Source of the DNA: Atherix ibis
Taxonomy: Eukaryota; Arthropoda; Insecta; Diptera; Athericidae
Assembly (NCBI GenBank): GCA_958298945.1
Contig: OY282606.1
Coordinates: forward strand, 28,555,740 to 28,619,739
Reading direction: 5' to 3'
DNA length: 64,000 nucleotides
In this document: positions 1 through 12,199 of the stretch, piece by piece
Layout of the letters: every line of letters begins with the position of its first letter
Position numbering within the stretch: position 1 is the first letter of the stretch
The notes under the pieces: model-generated
What the model saw: the letters and a program-made list of their open reading frames with translations, nothing else
Databases searched by the model: none
What the model was told of the DNA's origin: nothing
Translations under genes and position numbers: made by a program

Positions 1-1424
1 GATTGACAAAGGTCAAAACCAATTACGAAGGTCACTTAGCTATTCTAAATTTTGCTATTTCATTTTTTATAGTTACGTGATGAGGTTAAAACTTGTTTTA
101 CATATTCTGGAGGGTATAACAAAAACTGCGTAATTTAAATTTCAATTATTAAAAAATTTACTCAAAACAATTTAATTTTTAAACAAAAAATATAATAATT
201 AATATTGAGTTATTATAAAGATAATTTATTTATTCAAAAAAGATCGTTACTAAAAATTTGATATATTTTTAAATTTAAATTTATGAGAAATTTTCGTTTA
301 AAAATTCTTACCTTATGGAACTTATCTGAAACGTATAAAAATAAACATAAAAATACGAGAATCTTATAAACAGTGAAATTAGCAAATAAAATTAATAGTC
401 CTGTTCAAAATAATTAGTCTTGTATATATTGAATACTATCATTAATTATTAAAAACCTTAAAATAGACAAACCAAAGTTGAATTATTGTAACAAATAAAC
501 TTTTATAAAATATAATAATGCTTTTTGGTGATGAAGAAGTTGAGAAGATATTCCAAAGATCGCGAAAATAAAACTTTCTCGATAAAGTGCTCCCCAGAGG
601 GGAATCAAACGACAATATAGAAAGCTATAAAGTATCATGCAACGACGAATTACCTCAATGCTCATAAATATTAGGAAATAAAAGCATTCGGCAAACATTT
701 AAACATGAACATTGGTTGTATTATGTGTCGTGTGAATCGTTTATAAATTGCATATTCTAAAACGATTTATTTTATCTGAATAATAATTCACTTGTTCTTC
801 TGTCTGATGTATAAAAATTAAAGTGATTATGATTCGCATGGATAAACAATGTCTGTACACCCAAGTAAATACATATTCATTCAACATAATATGGATTGTT
901 CAACTCGTACTTTAAGCGTGTCGTAGTCTTTTCCACAAAGTTAACTCCAAAATTCGTATTATGAGTATTTTCAATAGAAATGGAAACCCTCATCCGATAT
1001 TCGTAAACAGTGAATATTTTCCGCAATCATCCCTCAACTTTTCGGGGTAGACTGAATTTGTATTTGCGGTTGACACGATATGGATTTTAACTAAAAGACA
1101 AGTAATTTCATTTTGAAAGCAAATTTTAGGGATCATTGTTCGGCATATGAGGTTACACACAATGAATAAATTATGCAAATTTCATGCGTATAACTTGAAT
1201 TAAGTATTCATTATCTTATTTAATATTTAGTGGGAATATATTTTTTCCTATTCATAGAAGTAAGTTAGGTGTAAGATTTTCTTAAGAAATTCCATTTGAT
1301 AGACTATCTCTTTAGATATATTCAGTAGAAACTTTACTAGTTGAATTTTGCCCTTAGGATTCAAACATTTGAATTTATCTAAAGTTTTGTTTAAAAACAA
1401 TTTATTGTTATATAAAAAATACTT
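1..1424. other. AT-rich spacer, no gene seen
   Basis: Very AT-rich sequence with only short chance reading frames. I see no transposon ends, RNA gene or conserved protein motif. The frames at 483-698 and 990-1178 show no recognisable motif and are probably noise. Confidence 0.6.
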
Positions 1425-1429
1425 TAAAT

Positions 1430-1530
1430 TTAGTATAATCATCATCAAAATCTCATAATTACATGTTCTGGAAACTTTTTGCGTAATAAAACCAAAATTT
1501 AATGCATTGTGTGGTCTGTTTAAAACCACA
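1430..1530 (-). pseudogene. Family W DDE transposase fragment (W1)
   Basis: On the minus strand one frame reads LLRKKFPEHVIMRF and then meets stops. This matches the stretch before the last catalytic region in family W, whose copies usually continue with an (N)WPPRSCDLTPLDFF-type motif. The copy at 25.85-25.94 kb has the same segment (LFCEKFPERVIPRF) followed by the full motif, which supports the assignment. About 100 bases are recognisable. The fragment cannot code for a working enzyme. Confidence 0.5.
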
Positions 1531-1709
1531 TATAATCAAGACTAAAATCTTTGATTCCTTCCCAAGAAAGTCGATTATCATATGTAATTATACTATTTGA
1601 AATGGTCTTTCTTTCTTTCGTTTTCCTCAAAGAAATATGTACCAATGACTCATTTTTCTATAAAAATCAAGAAGGAAAGAACTTTTTGGATATATTGTAG
1701 AATAATATA

Positions 1710-2964
1710 CACATTATATTATCTTTGAAAGTTATTATTTATTAAAAATAGGTTCCATTAAACTCAATACAACGTTTGGAACGATCAACCAGCGCATGCA
1801 TAGATTTTTTTATGTCATTTATAGGAATGTTATTCAGCACCTCGGTTACGGCTGCTTGAATAGCTGGGATACCATCATAAAATGCTCCTTTAATCTTGGT
1901 TTTCAGTTTTGGAAATAGAAAATAGTCACATGGTGATAGATCAGGTGAATACGGATGGTGGTTGATGAGGGAAATACGTTTTCCCATCAAAAATTCGTTC
2001 ACTTTTTTGGTCTTGTGAGGTGTTGAATTATCGTGCAATAAAAACAGTTGTTTTCCTGCTGGATATTCAGGTCTAACACGACCAATTCTTTTCCACAGAC
2101 AATCTAAAATGCCTAAATAGTATTCTCCATTAACAGTTCGATCTTCTGGAACAAATTCCTTGTGAACAATACCTTTCGACTCATAAAAAGTAATCAACAT
2201 TTTCTTGATTCGAGACTTCTGAAAACGCAACTTTTTTGGTTTTGGCTCGCCTTTGGACTTCCATTCAGCAGATTGACGCCTAGTTTCAGGGTCATATTTA
2301 AAGCACCATGACTCATCACCAGTTATGATCGAATCAAGAAAGTCTGGATCGTTTTCAGCAGTTTCAACAATGTCTTTGCAATGCTCCACAAGAGCGATTT
2401 TTTGGTCTTCATTTAATTCATGTGGAACAAAACGCGCACAGACCTTTTTTTTACACAAATCTTCAGTTAAAATTCTCCAAAAAATGTTTTTACTCGTATT
2501 TAATTCCTCAGCCAACATTCTCGTAGTAAAATTTGCATCGATACCAATGATTTCACGGACTTTTTCCCCCAATTCAGCACGATTACTAGCTTCTGGACGA
2601 CCTGGCCTTAGGTCGTCATTTAAATCTCCACGATCATTTCTAAATCGTGTAAACCCCGTATAAATTTGAGTACGACTAACACAATAATCGCCATAAACTT
2701 TTTCCATCAATTCGTATGTCTCAGCGAATTTTTTTTAAGTTTAACACAAAATTTTATATTTGCTGTTTAATCCATTTTTTTTTTGCACACTTTTTATTTT
2801 ATTGAAATGGCTGTAACTTTCACATCTGTCATCCGATTTACATGAATTTAGAAAGAGGACAAATGTATCTTTTTAATGCTGCAAATTTTTAATAGATGGC
2901 ACTGTATATTGTATGATTTAAATATAAAGTTCGGTATATTTTTATTTTTGGGACACACTGTGTA
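1710..2964 (-). mobile_element. Mariner element F (about 1255 bp), decayed
   Basis: The right boundary is the terminal sequence TGGGACACACTGTG followed by TA. The left boundary is placed at TA + CACA, about 30 bp beyond the transposase stop codon, the usual spacing in mariners. Only the first few bases of the left end match the right end, so the left inverted repeat is degraded or the boundary is approximate. The implied length of about 1.25 kb is typical for the group. Confidence 0.6.
1742..2775 (-). pseudogene. Mariner transposase (DD34D), element F, with two N-terminal lesions
   Basis: A cut-and-paste transposase of the Tc1/mariner superfamily. The main open frame (ends at 1742, about 320 residues) has an HTH region (SRTQIYTGFTRF, then a DLRPGRP linker), TGDESW with the first Asp, LLHDN with the second, and YSPDLSPCDYFLF with the third. 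There are 34 residues between the second and third Asp, which defines mariner. The true start is probably the ATG at 2775: codons there read MD-stop-TANIKFCVKLKK and then join the main frame only after a one-base shift in a poly-A run near 2725-2735. So it has an early nonsense codon and a frameshift, while the catalytic core is intact. It resembles the lineage that includes the human GVQW3-type N-terminus. That placement is from memory. Confidence 0.8.
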
Positions 2965-2966
2965 TA

Positions 2967-3000
2967 CACATAAGTACGTTGAGCTTATGATGGATGAAAT
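2967..3000. other. Short spacer between mariner F and tandem repeat
   Basis: Short AT-rich link. Nothing further is visible. Confidence 0.4.
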
Positions 3001-4040
3001 TATTATTAACATAAAAGTAAGTATCTAGATCAGAGTATTTTTAATTGCTGGGATTGTAGGCGGTAAAAATTAGAACCAGAGTTGAATTCCGTAAGTCCAA
3101 ATTGGTGTCAGTACCGTATTGTAAATATGGAAGTTGTCTTTAAGTTATCACATTTCCCTGTATTTCTTATTTAATTCTAGTTTTTTAAATCATTTAAATA
3201 AGTTTTTATATTTATCGTTTGTCTACATAAAGTTCACGGGGATGATACTATCATTTAGTATTGTGGAAGGAAACGCAGTTCGACAAAGACTCAAAAAAGC
3301 TTGAACACATTTTTTTTTTTTTTTTAACTTTTATACTCCATTTTTAAACGAATGTTCAATTAAATTATTATTAACATAAAAGAAAGTATCAACATCAGAG
3401 TATTTTGAGTTGAAGAGATTGTATGCGGTAAAAATTAAAACCAGAGTTGAATTCCGTAAGTTCAAATTGGTCTCAGTACCGTATTATAAATATGGAAGTT
3501 GTCTTAAAGTTAAAATAAACTTATTTAATTCTAGTTTTTTAAATTATTTAAATAAGTTTTTATATTTATCGTTTGTCTACATAAAGTTCGCGGGGATGAT
3601 ACTATCATTAAGTATTGTGGAAGGAAACGCAGTTCTACAAAGACTCAAAAAAGCTTGGACACATTTTTTTTTATGTTTTATACTCCATTTTTAAACGAAT
3701 GTTCAATTAAATTATTATTAACATAAAAGAAAGTATCAACATCAGAGTAGTTTGAATTGAATGGATTTTATGTGGTAAAAATTAAAAGCAGAGTTGAATT
3801 CCGTAAGTCCAAATTGGTTATAAATATTAAAGTTATTCGTTGTCACATTTTCCTGTATTTCTTGTTTAATTATATTTTTTGAATTCCTTTAAATAAGTTT
3901 TAATATTTATCATTTATTTACACAAAGTTCTCGGGGATAATACTACCATTTAGTATTGTGGGAGGAAATGCTATTTAACAAAGACTCAAAAAACTTAAAC
4001 ATATTTTTGTTTATTAACTTTTATACTCCAATCGAATTAA
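3001..4040. repeat. Three tandem units of about 350 bp
   Basis: The same sequence occurs three times in direct orientation, starting at 3001, 3366 and 3713 (periods 365 and 347). Each unit opens with TATTATTAACATAAAAG, contains GAGTTGAATTCCGTAAGT, then GGGGAT(G/A)ATACTA and GGAAACGCAGTT or a close variant, and closes with TTTTATACTCCA. The third unit is the most diverged and has a deletion near 3815. The 94-residue frame at 3410-3694 lies inside unit 2 and is not kept open in units 1 and 3, so I treat it as chance. Confidence 0.9.
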
Positions 4041-5335
4041 ATAGTTCTATAGCATAGAAGTAGCTACGATGGAATCTTTCTGATAGGCTGGATTTTGCAG
4101 TTTTACCACCAAATGATACCAATAGGAAGTAGACCTATTGTCATATGCAATCAAAAGCATGTAAGAATCATAGAAAAGTACACCTGAACAGTAAGCTGTC
4201 TACCTACCTAGGTGAGGATGTAGCACAGTCAACTACTCGATGACACTGTTGAAAAAGGATGAAGTTAGTGAACTCTGAGATCTGATAGAGTCGCTTTCAA
4301 AAACTGTATCTTTAGACAATTTTATATATTTATATCTATTAACTACTACACTTAAATTATTATCAGATGCCAAATGCGACCATAATAAAATTACAAATGC
4401 ACATAGTATTCAGAAAGAAATACTGCAGCTATTTGGATTAAAAGAGGATAATAATAAAACTCATTTTAAAAAAAAAACGCATTTAAACTAAGATTTTGGT
4501 TTAATAAAATATACTATATTAAGAATAATGATTTGTCTGGGGCTATTGCTATAAAACCAAATCCGTGCCTAGACTAGAAATTGTGGTCATTCAACTTGTT
4601 GAAATTATGTTAATTTTATTATTATTTTGTTTTTTTTTAATAAAAATGCTTACTTAAAGTGTTTATTCTTGTATCTGTAAATAAACAAAATTTCTATCGT
4701 ATAAAATACGGAGAAGAGACTATGTATTTATTTTCCAGAGAATAGTAAATAAAATAATTAAAATTCGATACAATTCAGAGAAAACTCAATTTATTTTCTT
4801 ATATAATATGAATAAAGCGTATTTGTTCAAATCTATCCATTCCATTTAGTTTGAAATTTTGGAAAGCATTCATTATAAACATATCCCCCATCTAGGTATT
4901 CCTGAAAATCGCCACGAATATTCAATCGAAAACAAAAAGCTTTTGTTAATGCAATCACAGAAACATTCAAATGCTTTTATAAAGTTTAACGTTCCAGTAT
5001 TGCTATGACTATGATCCATTGTCAGAATTGATTGACGTCAGTTACGCGAACAATTCAACTTAGGTCTGTATATTATTGTTAAACTAATTCATCCTGTATC
5101 CTATTGAATAAAAATTGTATAAAAAATATATACACCATAATTCCATCATTACTATTAATCCAGACGCTTTATTTATCAACAAGTTCATCCCTGAGAGCAA
5201 TTGTAGAGTTTCATAGTACAATGAAATTGAAAACTTCTATTTGCATTGTTTTAAGAACAAGTTTTAATCAAAAATAGCTTAAATAATAACTTATCGCATT
5301 CAAATTTTTCTCAAATTTATTATATATAACCCTAT
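4041..5335. other. AT-rich spacer, no gene seen
   Basis: Part of it (4050-4300) has a more balanced base composition, which may mean an old unrecognised repeat. I could identify no motif or terminal repeat. Confidence 0.5.
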
Positions 5336-5916
5336 CTCGTTATAAAAAGTTTTATGCTCGTTTAAATATTAGCATACGTCTCAAAAGTTTTTATAAATTT
5401 CACGTAAGTAGACTTGAAGAGTCGGAAATTTTGATAGAATCTTTTTTTTGGTTCTTATAAGGCTTGAAATGTGAAGGATTAAAAATTACATTTTAAAAAA
5501 AGTGAAAATATTGTTAAAATATTCAATACAATTTTCCAAGCTTATTGCAAGATGAGTTTAAAACCGACCAGATCGATTTGAAAGATGTGGACCGCTCCTA
5601 AAAAAACGTTCAATATAGATGATAAATACTTTTTTTTTAAATATTGTGTTTGAAAATCTAAAACTATTTCAAGTAACATACAGATTTGTTGTTAAAAATA
5701 CAATTACAATACTATGCAACTTGCAGGAGAACCTAACACCCTTAGATGCTATTTCAACTATTAAGACTTATTTAAGCTAACCTTTGATTAATAAGCCTCG
5801 TGACCATTCTTATCTCAAGAACTAAGCGGTGTTACTAGGGAGAGTAACTGAGGATTATTCTATTACGAGAAAATTAGGATGATATGGTTAATGAGCATAA
5901 AACTTTTTATAACGAG
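5336..5916. repeat. 581-bp unit with 24-bp perfect inverted ends
   Basis: The 24 bases at 5336-5359 (beginning CTCGTTATAAAAAG and ending TTTTATGCTC) are the exact reverse complement of 5893-5916. Weaker similarity continues inward for about 10-15 bases. The interior has no convincing reading frame. This is the layout of a MITE-like non-autonomous DNA transposon, but I see no clear target-site duplication, so the family is unknown. Confidence 0.6.
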
Positions 5917-8900
5917 AAAGAGTTGTTGGTTCACTTACGAAGGATGACATTCACAATCTTACGAAAATGTTTTGACTAAATAGATTGGATGTGACTAGAG
6001 TTGGAAGGCTTGATAGAACCCAAAAGTCCTAGTCTATGGGTCCAAGTAAATTATAAATAGATAATTTGCTCCTATCATCCAAATAGTTGTTCGTATCGTT
6101 TGTCTTTGGAGTATCTTTTTAGTCTCGGATGCGGATTTTAGGTTAAAAATTTATCAAAATATAGTTCTGACTAAGGCACTGGCTGTTTTTGAAGAATTAT
6201 ACTGCGGTTAGGATTTATGAAAAAGCATAATTCACTACCAAGAGCAAATATTATCCTCCTTTTTGAGAAATTACTTTGGCGTTCAAGAATATAGTCTCAT
6301 AAATTATTGCAGGTAAAAATAAGATTTTCGCGGCTCCTTAATATTGATGTGTCATATGTGTCAGTTGCAGCAAGGGTGTATATCAGAACTGAAGATGTTT
6401 CAAAGCATGATAATATAGTGATACTACCCTGAGCAATACCGCCGACTTTAAGGAATATTGGATAGTGTCCTTGTGGGAGGAATGATTGTATATAAATTTC
6501 TGTGTATCGAGAAATTTTGAGCCAAATGCTTGAATGTCAAAAGATTAAAGATATATTAAAGTTATATTATTATTAACATCAAACGCAGTATTTTCTTTTA
6601 GAAATGAAGATTGTTGTTATACAAAATTTTATTTATTCCGAAAATTTTTATTAAAAAATATAAAAATTTAGAAAATTCCAAAAAAAAGGATTGCCCTCAA
6701 AAACAATTTCCTTAAAAATAAATATTATTTATGATAAATTAATTAAATATAAAATTTACAATTAGATTAAATTAAATTAGTTTTTATAATGTTTTTTTTT
6801 TCAAACTTTTCACTATAAACACAATCAAATCAAATGCAATATTATAAAGATGTTCAAATGGAAATCATCCAAAAATCAACCTAATATATTCGAACCTGAT
6901 AGCATTTGATCTAAAAACTTTTCCTTTGTAAATAAAAGATTTGATTAGATTTTTATTGGACTGAATTTTACCCATACGACTAGATGAAGCAACGACAAAA
7001 AAAAACTGAAAACGATGTTGAGGTTTTATATCGAAAAAGAAATAACATCGAAAAAGTGACCCACTTACTTGTCTATCGATTGTATCCATTTATGGTCAAT
7101 CTCTTATTTACACATATTAGGGTGTACCGAAAAGAAAAATTTAACATCATCTTGTGGGTGATATTCTACTTTCAACAACAAACGTGTCTAATTTTTGCTG
7201 TCGCTACAAAACAATAAAAACTTAACAGTCTGCTTTTAACATTTCGGCTGCTTTTATCACATATCCACATTTATGGTGACCTTAAGTGTAAACACGTAAA
7301 TCTCTTCCAAAAATTACTAGATTGTACATTTTTAAAAAGAGCAACACCCAAAAATCTCAGTAAAAACGTACACAAAAAAATAACATCTCAAAATCAAGGA
7401 ATCAACAAAAAAAACGACAACTAACATCCCATCCATGATGATTCAAGAGGATACTTTTTATTGTTCTGTGCCAACATTGCTGGTATCTTTTGCTGAAGCC
7501 CCAGCCGGCATTGATGTAATAAAAAATTTATATACAATAATACCTTTCGAAATCTTTAAGACAATGAATGTTAAAGCGAACAACAAATGTATCCAACGAT
7601 TTTCACCTCTGCCAGATTGTTCGTCCTTCGAATTCAATTACAGAACGTTTATAACTCGTTAACAACCCTACAGTCGCTTTGCTCTCGAAGCCATTTGGGA
7701 GAAGGAAATCTCTTCGCTGATAATTAATTTAGTCTGCTACCGAAATGGGACACCATAAATAGAAAATTAATAAGGCCTAACTGGCTAAGATCATCGTATA
7801 GAAGGCAACGCAAATTTTAATCTCAAATTATACAATGTAATATTAAATTTATCGGTAGCAGAACCTTGGCAGCTGACCTTCCTTTTTCCCATTAGCATCC
7901 AGACGCACATTTGTTCCGAACGTTATTTCCATTTCTCGCTTAAAGGAAATTATAAACGTTACCAAATATTCATGATTAAATAACAAAAATACTCTTACTT
8001 GTATTTATTCAGTGAAATGGATAACTGAATTTAATTTTGATTTGAAATTAAATTCTTAAAATAGGCGGATAAATAGTATCTTAGCAATATTTTCAAAACA
8101 ATTTTAATAAATGCTCATTTTTTCTTTCATTTTATCACTTTCATAATTGTTATGTATATTTTCGTTTAAATTAGCTTCTTTTATTATGAGTAGATAATTT
8201 CTAACTATTATTTCCAATGAATTTAAAAATATAAATTTAATTAGACTATTCATATCCGTCATATGATAATGATTTAATAAAATCTTAAATCATTTAATTA
8301 GACTATTCATATCCCTCAAATGATAAGTTAATTTGCAATATGAATTAATTTTCTACTAAATTCATTTTTCGATGAATAAAAATAAATTAAAAACGATGTT
8401 TTTGAGGTAATTTTTTAAGTACTTTTTCGATTATTTCAGGATGTAATTATATGTTCTAAAGTACAAAAACTGTTTATTTACATATAATCCTTTACGTAAT
8501 TTTCCATAAATAAAAAGATCAATAGCGTAAAATTGTAGTTTTTCAAATAATCCTAAAGATAATAATACAAATAATCTATCTATTTTATTAATAATAAAAT
8601 AAAATGTAACAATTATTTTCTAATAACAGCAATTTCCAACATTTTTATTTAGAAAAAAGAAATTTAAATCATTTTATTTTCTAGCGCCAAAAAAAAAAAA
8701 AATTTTTATTTATAATAATCAACACAATATGCCATAAAAAAAAAACAAAATAATTTAACCAAAACTTGATAGAACTTTTGTGTGATTATAGAAAAATACG
8801 AAAATATTGAAATTTAATTAAAATGCACTTATTTTTACAACGGAAATAATAAAAAGAAAAATACTTTTTGTAGTTTCATTATCTATTTCCGAAGTAAGAA

Positions 8901-9984
8901 AATTATTTTTTGAACCAATTGTAGATAATTACTATCTGTTTCAAGGTGGTGCTCTGATTGTCAAACCACCTTCTTATTCCCGAACTAAATTTAAGTGGGA
9001 GGAAGACGACTTTCTTAATGGAAATATACAATAGCAATGTCAACAGAGAAGATTACTACCATCAATTTAAGTAAAATGATAAAAGTTTTTCACTTCTCAT
9101 CATTGTTTGAAAGTTTAATTGAACTAACGGGTAGATCTACAAGAATAATAGTTTCTTATATTATCTATACTCATTAGTCTATAAAAAAAAATATTGCATA
9201 TCGAACTTCAGGAAAATTTGAAACAAAAGAAATTTAGGAAAAGTTTTCCACGTAAACAATTCATTAATGCGAATATATTTTTTCTATTTGTGTTTAGTCA
9301 ATAATATTTTATTTAATTCTTATTACTCAGAAGGGAAAAAAAACAAATACTTTTCTTATGGTTTATAGTAAAATGTAAAAGATTAACTAAAAATAATTCT
9401 GGTAATATGACTTTTTAAAAAATATTTTAAAATATAATTGATTAAATCAAGGTGCAATTTTCTTTTTTGATATTTCATTTTAAAAACTTTGTTACTTTAA
9501 TAATGCCAATAAATATTCTATTTTTAGTTGGACGGATTAAAAGATCATCGACTGTTGTTCACTGAAGGTCGTCGAACTTTTTGGATGCACCACCCGCGCA
9601 CTAGGTTGTGGAATCTTCCCTTATAGAGCAGCTCCATATTACGGAGAACTGTGAGCCATCAAAACGGCAACTGAAATTGTGACCAATATTCCCAGCCACC
9701 AGATCGTTATTATTTTTAAGACACAGTTTTGTCAACTCATTGGATAACCACTAATAACCAGTGTATTAAACATCCTTACCAAAATTCTGGGCGCGAAAGC
9801 TCCTCAGAATCCGGATTGGGCATACTGCTGACATATGTCTAATGGACTTTACAAACAATATTCTATTTTAACTTAAAATAAATAGTTTTTTATTGAAATT
9901 TAATGATAACGGGTTATACATTTCGTAGTTTGGAAGGTACAGCCCCATCTAAGTAAAAAGACTAGTATAGCCCTGTCATTTATT
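5917..9984. other. Long AT-rich spacer, no gene recognised
   Basis: Mostly very AT-rich. Two patches are less AT-rich: 7430-7960, with a 75-residue frame at 7435-7662 that I do not recognise, and 9530-9840. Neither shows transposon ends, splice-supported exons or known motifs. They could be old repeats or non-coding sequence. Confidence 0.4.
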
Positions 9985-10177
9985 AGTTATGAAACGTGAG
10001 TTTTCATTGACACATATAGAGCTCTAAAAATCCATAAATAACTATAGGAAAGCCATTGTGTCTGCAAAAACTAACTGTCTGGTGAGCAATTTGTTATGAA
10101 AGTGTTATTGACCGAAATATTAAAGAACACGGATAGATCGTTATTATTTTTGGCATGAACTTGAAGATTTAAATCTA
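9985..10177 (+). pseudogene. Family W DDE transposase, left part (W2), interrupted by mariner A
   Basis: This segment aligns by eye with the W3 copy: CTATAGGAAAGCCATTGTGTC here against CTATAAAAAGCTATTGTATC near 22710. It ends with a frame reading DRYYFWHELEDLNL, close to the F-W-P-E-L-E-D-L segment usual in this family. Mariner A then begins at a TA, and the rest of the copy resumes at 12064. Stops and frameshifts make it non-functional. Confidence 0.55.
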
Positions 10178-10327
10178 CCAGGGATATAAGCTTAAATTCG
10201 CTGTTTGGTTATAGATGGCGTGAGTAAGCGTATTAAGCTACCATGGGTACGCCATACTTTTTTTTATGAGTTTAACATCTTTCAACATTAATCAGTGCAC
10301 ATTTTCAGCATTTTTCCTTTGGTAATC

Positions 10328-11956
10328 ATGTCTAGTTTTGTGCCAGAAAAAGAGCATATGCGGGAAGCTCTGCTTTTCTGCTGCAATTTGAGGAAATACG
10401 CTTCCGAATCGAATCGAATGCTTATGGAGGCCTATGGTGACAATCCTATATCAGAAACAACGTACCAATGATTGGTTTCATCGGTTCAAAGACGGCAATA
10501 TTGACTTGTGGGACAAGAAGCGTGAAAATCGGCCTAGGAAGGTTCAGGACCATCATTTCTAGGCTCGTATGGACGAAGACGATATCCAATCGCAAAAAAT
10601 GCTCGCGGAGCAATTGTGTGTTGCTCAACCAGCCATTTCCATGCGTCTGCGGGCCATGGGGAAGGTTGAAAAGATCGGAAAATTGGTGCCGCATAATTGA
10701 AATATAGGCAGATGGACCGACGCCAAAATACATGCGAAATCTTACTCGCCAGACAAAAAATAAAGGCGTTCCTGCATCGGATTGTGACAGGCGATGAAAA
10801 GTGGATATATGTCGAGAATCCTAAAAGCAAAAAATCGTGGGTTGATCCCGGCCAACCATCAACTTCTTCCCCAAAACCAAATCGCTTCGGACGAAAGACG
10901 ATGGTGTGCGTATGGTGGGATCAGCAGGGTATCGTCTACTATGAGATGTTGAAATCTGGTGAAACTGTCAATGCCCACCGCTACCGCAAACAACCGATCA
11001 AATTGCACCGTGCTCTGCGTAAAAAACGACGAATAATCAACAAAGATAAGACAAGCTGATTTTCCTCCACGACAACGCACCATCGCACATGTCAAAAATG
11101 GTCCAAAGCTACTCGGCGACACTAAACTACTTGGAGACGTCAAAGAACAAAATACGAGGTATGTTCAGAAAGTATCGCGAATTTTGCGTTTTTTTCAATA
11201 ATTATTTATTTATTCATGAATATCTATTTTGTTCCCTTCAAAGTAATTCTCACCAGATATTATACACTTGTGCCAGTCATTCAAAAAATCATTTTTTGTG
11301 ATCTTGTTCAGCTCCTCCTTCGATGTCATCTTTATCTCCTCAATCATAGCGTATCATCGTCCTTTCATGGGGCTCTTCAGTTTCGTGAACAAGAAAAAGT
11401 CAGAGGGGGCCAGATCTGGGGAATACGGTGGCTTCGGCATTATTAGTGTGTTGTTTTTGGGCAAAAATGGTAAAAGCCAATTTTTGTTCTTCCACAAATC
11501 CGGGCGTTTTTGGCGGATTGCTTCGTGCAACTTCCGCACAACTTACAGGTAATATTTCTTATTGACCGTTCTACCCTGTGGCAAGATTTCATGATGCACC
11601 TACGCTCCTGCAATCGAAGAAAACTGTAAGCAAAACGTTCACATTCGACCGAACTTGGCCTTTTTTTGGTCTTGGCTCATGCGGCAGCTTCCATTGGGAT
11701 GATTGAGCTTTTGTTTCCACGTCATAATCTTAAACCCATGATTCGTCATCAGTTATGACCTTCTGGAGCAAATTTGGCTTGTTGCGGACAGAATCCAACA
11801 GCTCCTTAGCAATGGCGTACCCGTTTATTCACCAGACCTGGCCCATTCCGACTACCACCTGTTTTCGCTAAGCAGCACTTCGATTCTTACGGAGACGTCC
11901 GAAAATGGCTTAATGTGGTATCCACAAATTGCCCGACAGATGGGAAAAATGTGTAG
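10328..11956 (+). pseudogene. Mauritiana-type mariner transposase, element A, broken
   Basis: The start ATG at 10328 gives MSSFVPEKEHMREALLFC, matching the N-terminus of the Mos1 group. Recognisable pieces follow in shifted frames: an HTH with AISMRLRAMGKVEKIGKL, then a frame at 10697-11059 with IVTGDEKWIY (first Asp), KKSWVDPGQPSTSSPKPNRFG and VCVWWDQQGIVYYEML, then LIFLHDNAPSH (second Asp). The gene is cut at 11153 by element G1. After it the tail resumes with the PDLAPSDY region in shifted frame and ends KLPDRWEKCVASEGKYFE before a stop near 11980. Several frameshifts, stops and the insertion rule out function. Confidence 0.8.
11155..11814 (-). mobile_element. Mariner element G1, nested in A, right end missing
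   Basis: The left end begins CGAGGTATGTTCAGAAAGTA after TA at 11153-11154, matching the ends of G2 and G3. The minus strand carries the C-terminal half of the transposase. The frame 11354-11539 includes LWKNKNWLL, PFLPKNNTLI and PYSPDLAPSDFFLF. The segment with the second catalytic Asp (expected HHDNAPAH between WLL and FL.KNN) is absent, exactly as in G2 and G3. The copy stops near 11814 without its right inverted repeat, so a deletion followed the insertion. Confidence 0.75.
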
Positions 11957-12063
11957 CTAGCGAGGGTAAGTACTTTGAATAAATTTGTTTTTGATTTCTA
12001 TGAAAAAAAACATGTGTTTTTTTTAATTAAAAAAACAGCGGACTTAAGCTTATACACCTGGTA

Positions 12064-12195
12064 GACCAAATTTTTTTTTAAAGAACTGTACCACAAGCCA
12101 CACAGCACATTAATTCTGAGATTTGGTATTGTCAATTGGCCTCCAAAATCATGCAATTGGACAATATTGAAATTTTTCTTGTAATACTCTCTAAA
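12064..12195 (+). pseudogene. Family W DDE transposase, right part (W2)
   Basis: This continues the element interrupted at 10177. One frame reads LKNCTTSHTAH (family pattern QDGATCHTA) and another reads VNWPPKSCNWTILKFFL, the hallmark motif before the last catalytic residue. It shows that the mariner inserted into an older family W copy. Frameshifts are present. Confidence 0.65.
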
Positions 12196-12199
12196 AGAT

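Larger units (their letters stand above)
10178..12061 (+). mobile_element. Mariner element A (mauritiana/Mos1-like), carrying a nested insertion
   Basis: The left end starts CCAGGGATATAAGCTTAAAT and the right end is its inverted partner, finishing TATACACCTGG. TA flanks both sides (10176-10177 and 12062-12063). The same ends bound copy B at 49.4-50.6 kb. The length of 1884 bp exceeds B's 1246 bp because element G1 is inserted inside. Confidence 0.85.

Noticed and set aside
2325..2663. 112-residue plus-strand frame
   Set aside because: Antisense to the mariner F transposase, which has clear catalytic motifs on the other strand.
1742..2710. Mariner F as an intact gene
   Set aside because: The 320-residue frame lacks the N-terminus. 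Upstream sequence shows an in-frame stop and a poly-A frameshift, so it is a pseudogene.
3001..4040. CRISPR-like array
   Set aside because: There are only three units, each about 350 bp and similar throughout, with no short repeat plus unique spacer pattern. The sequence is also clearly eukaryotic.
7435..7960. Possible host exon
   Set aside because: A more balanced composition and a 75-residue frame, but no recognised domain, no convincing splice pattern and no neighbouring exons.
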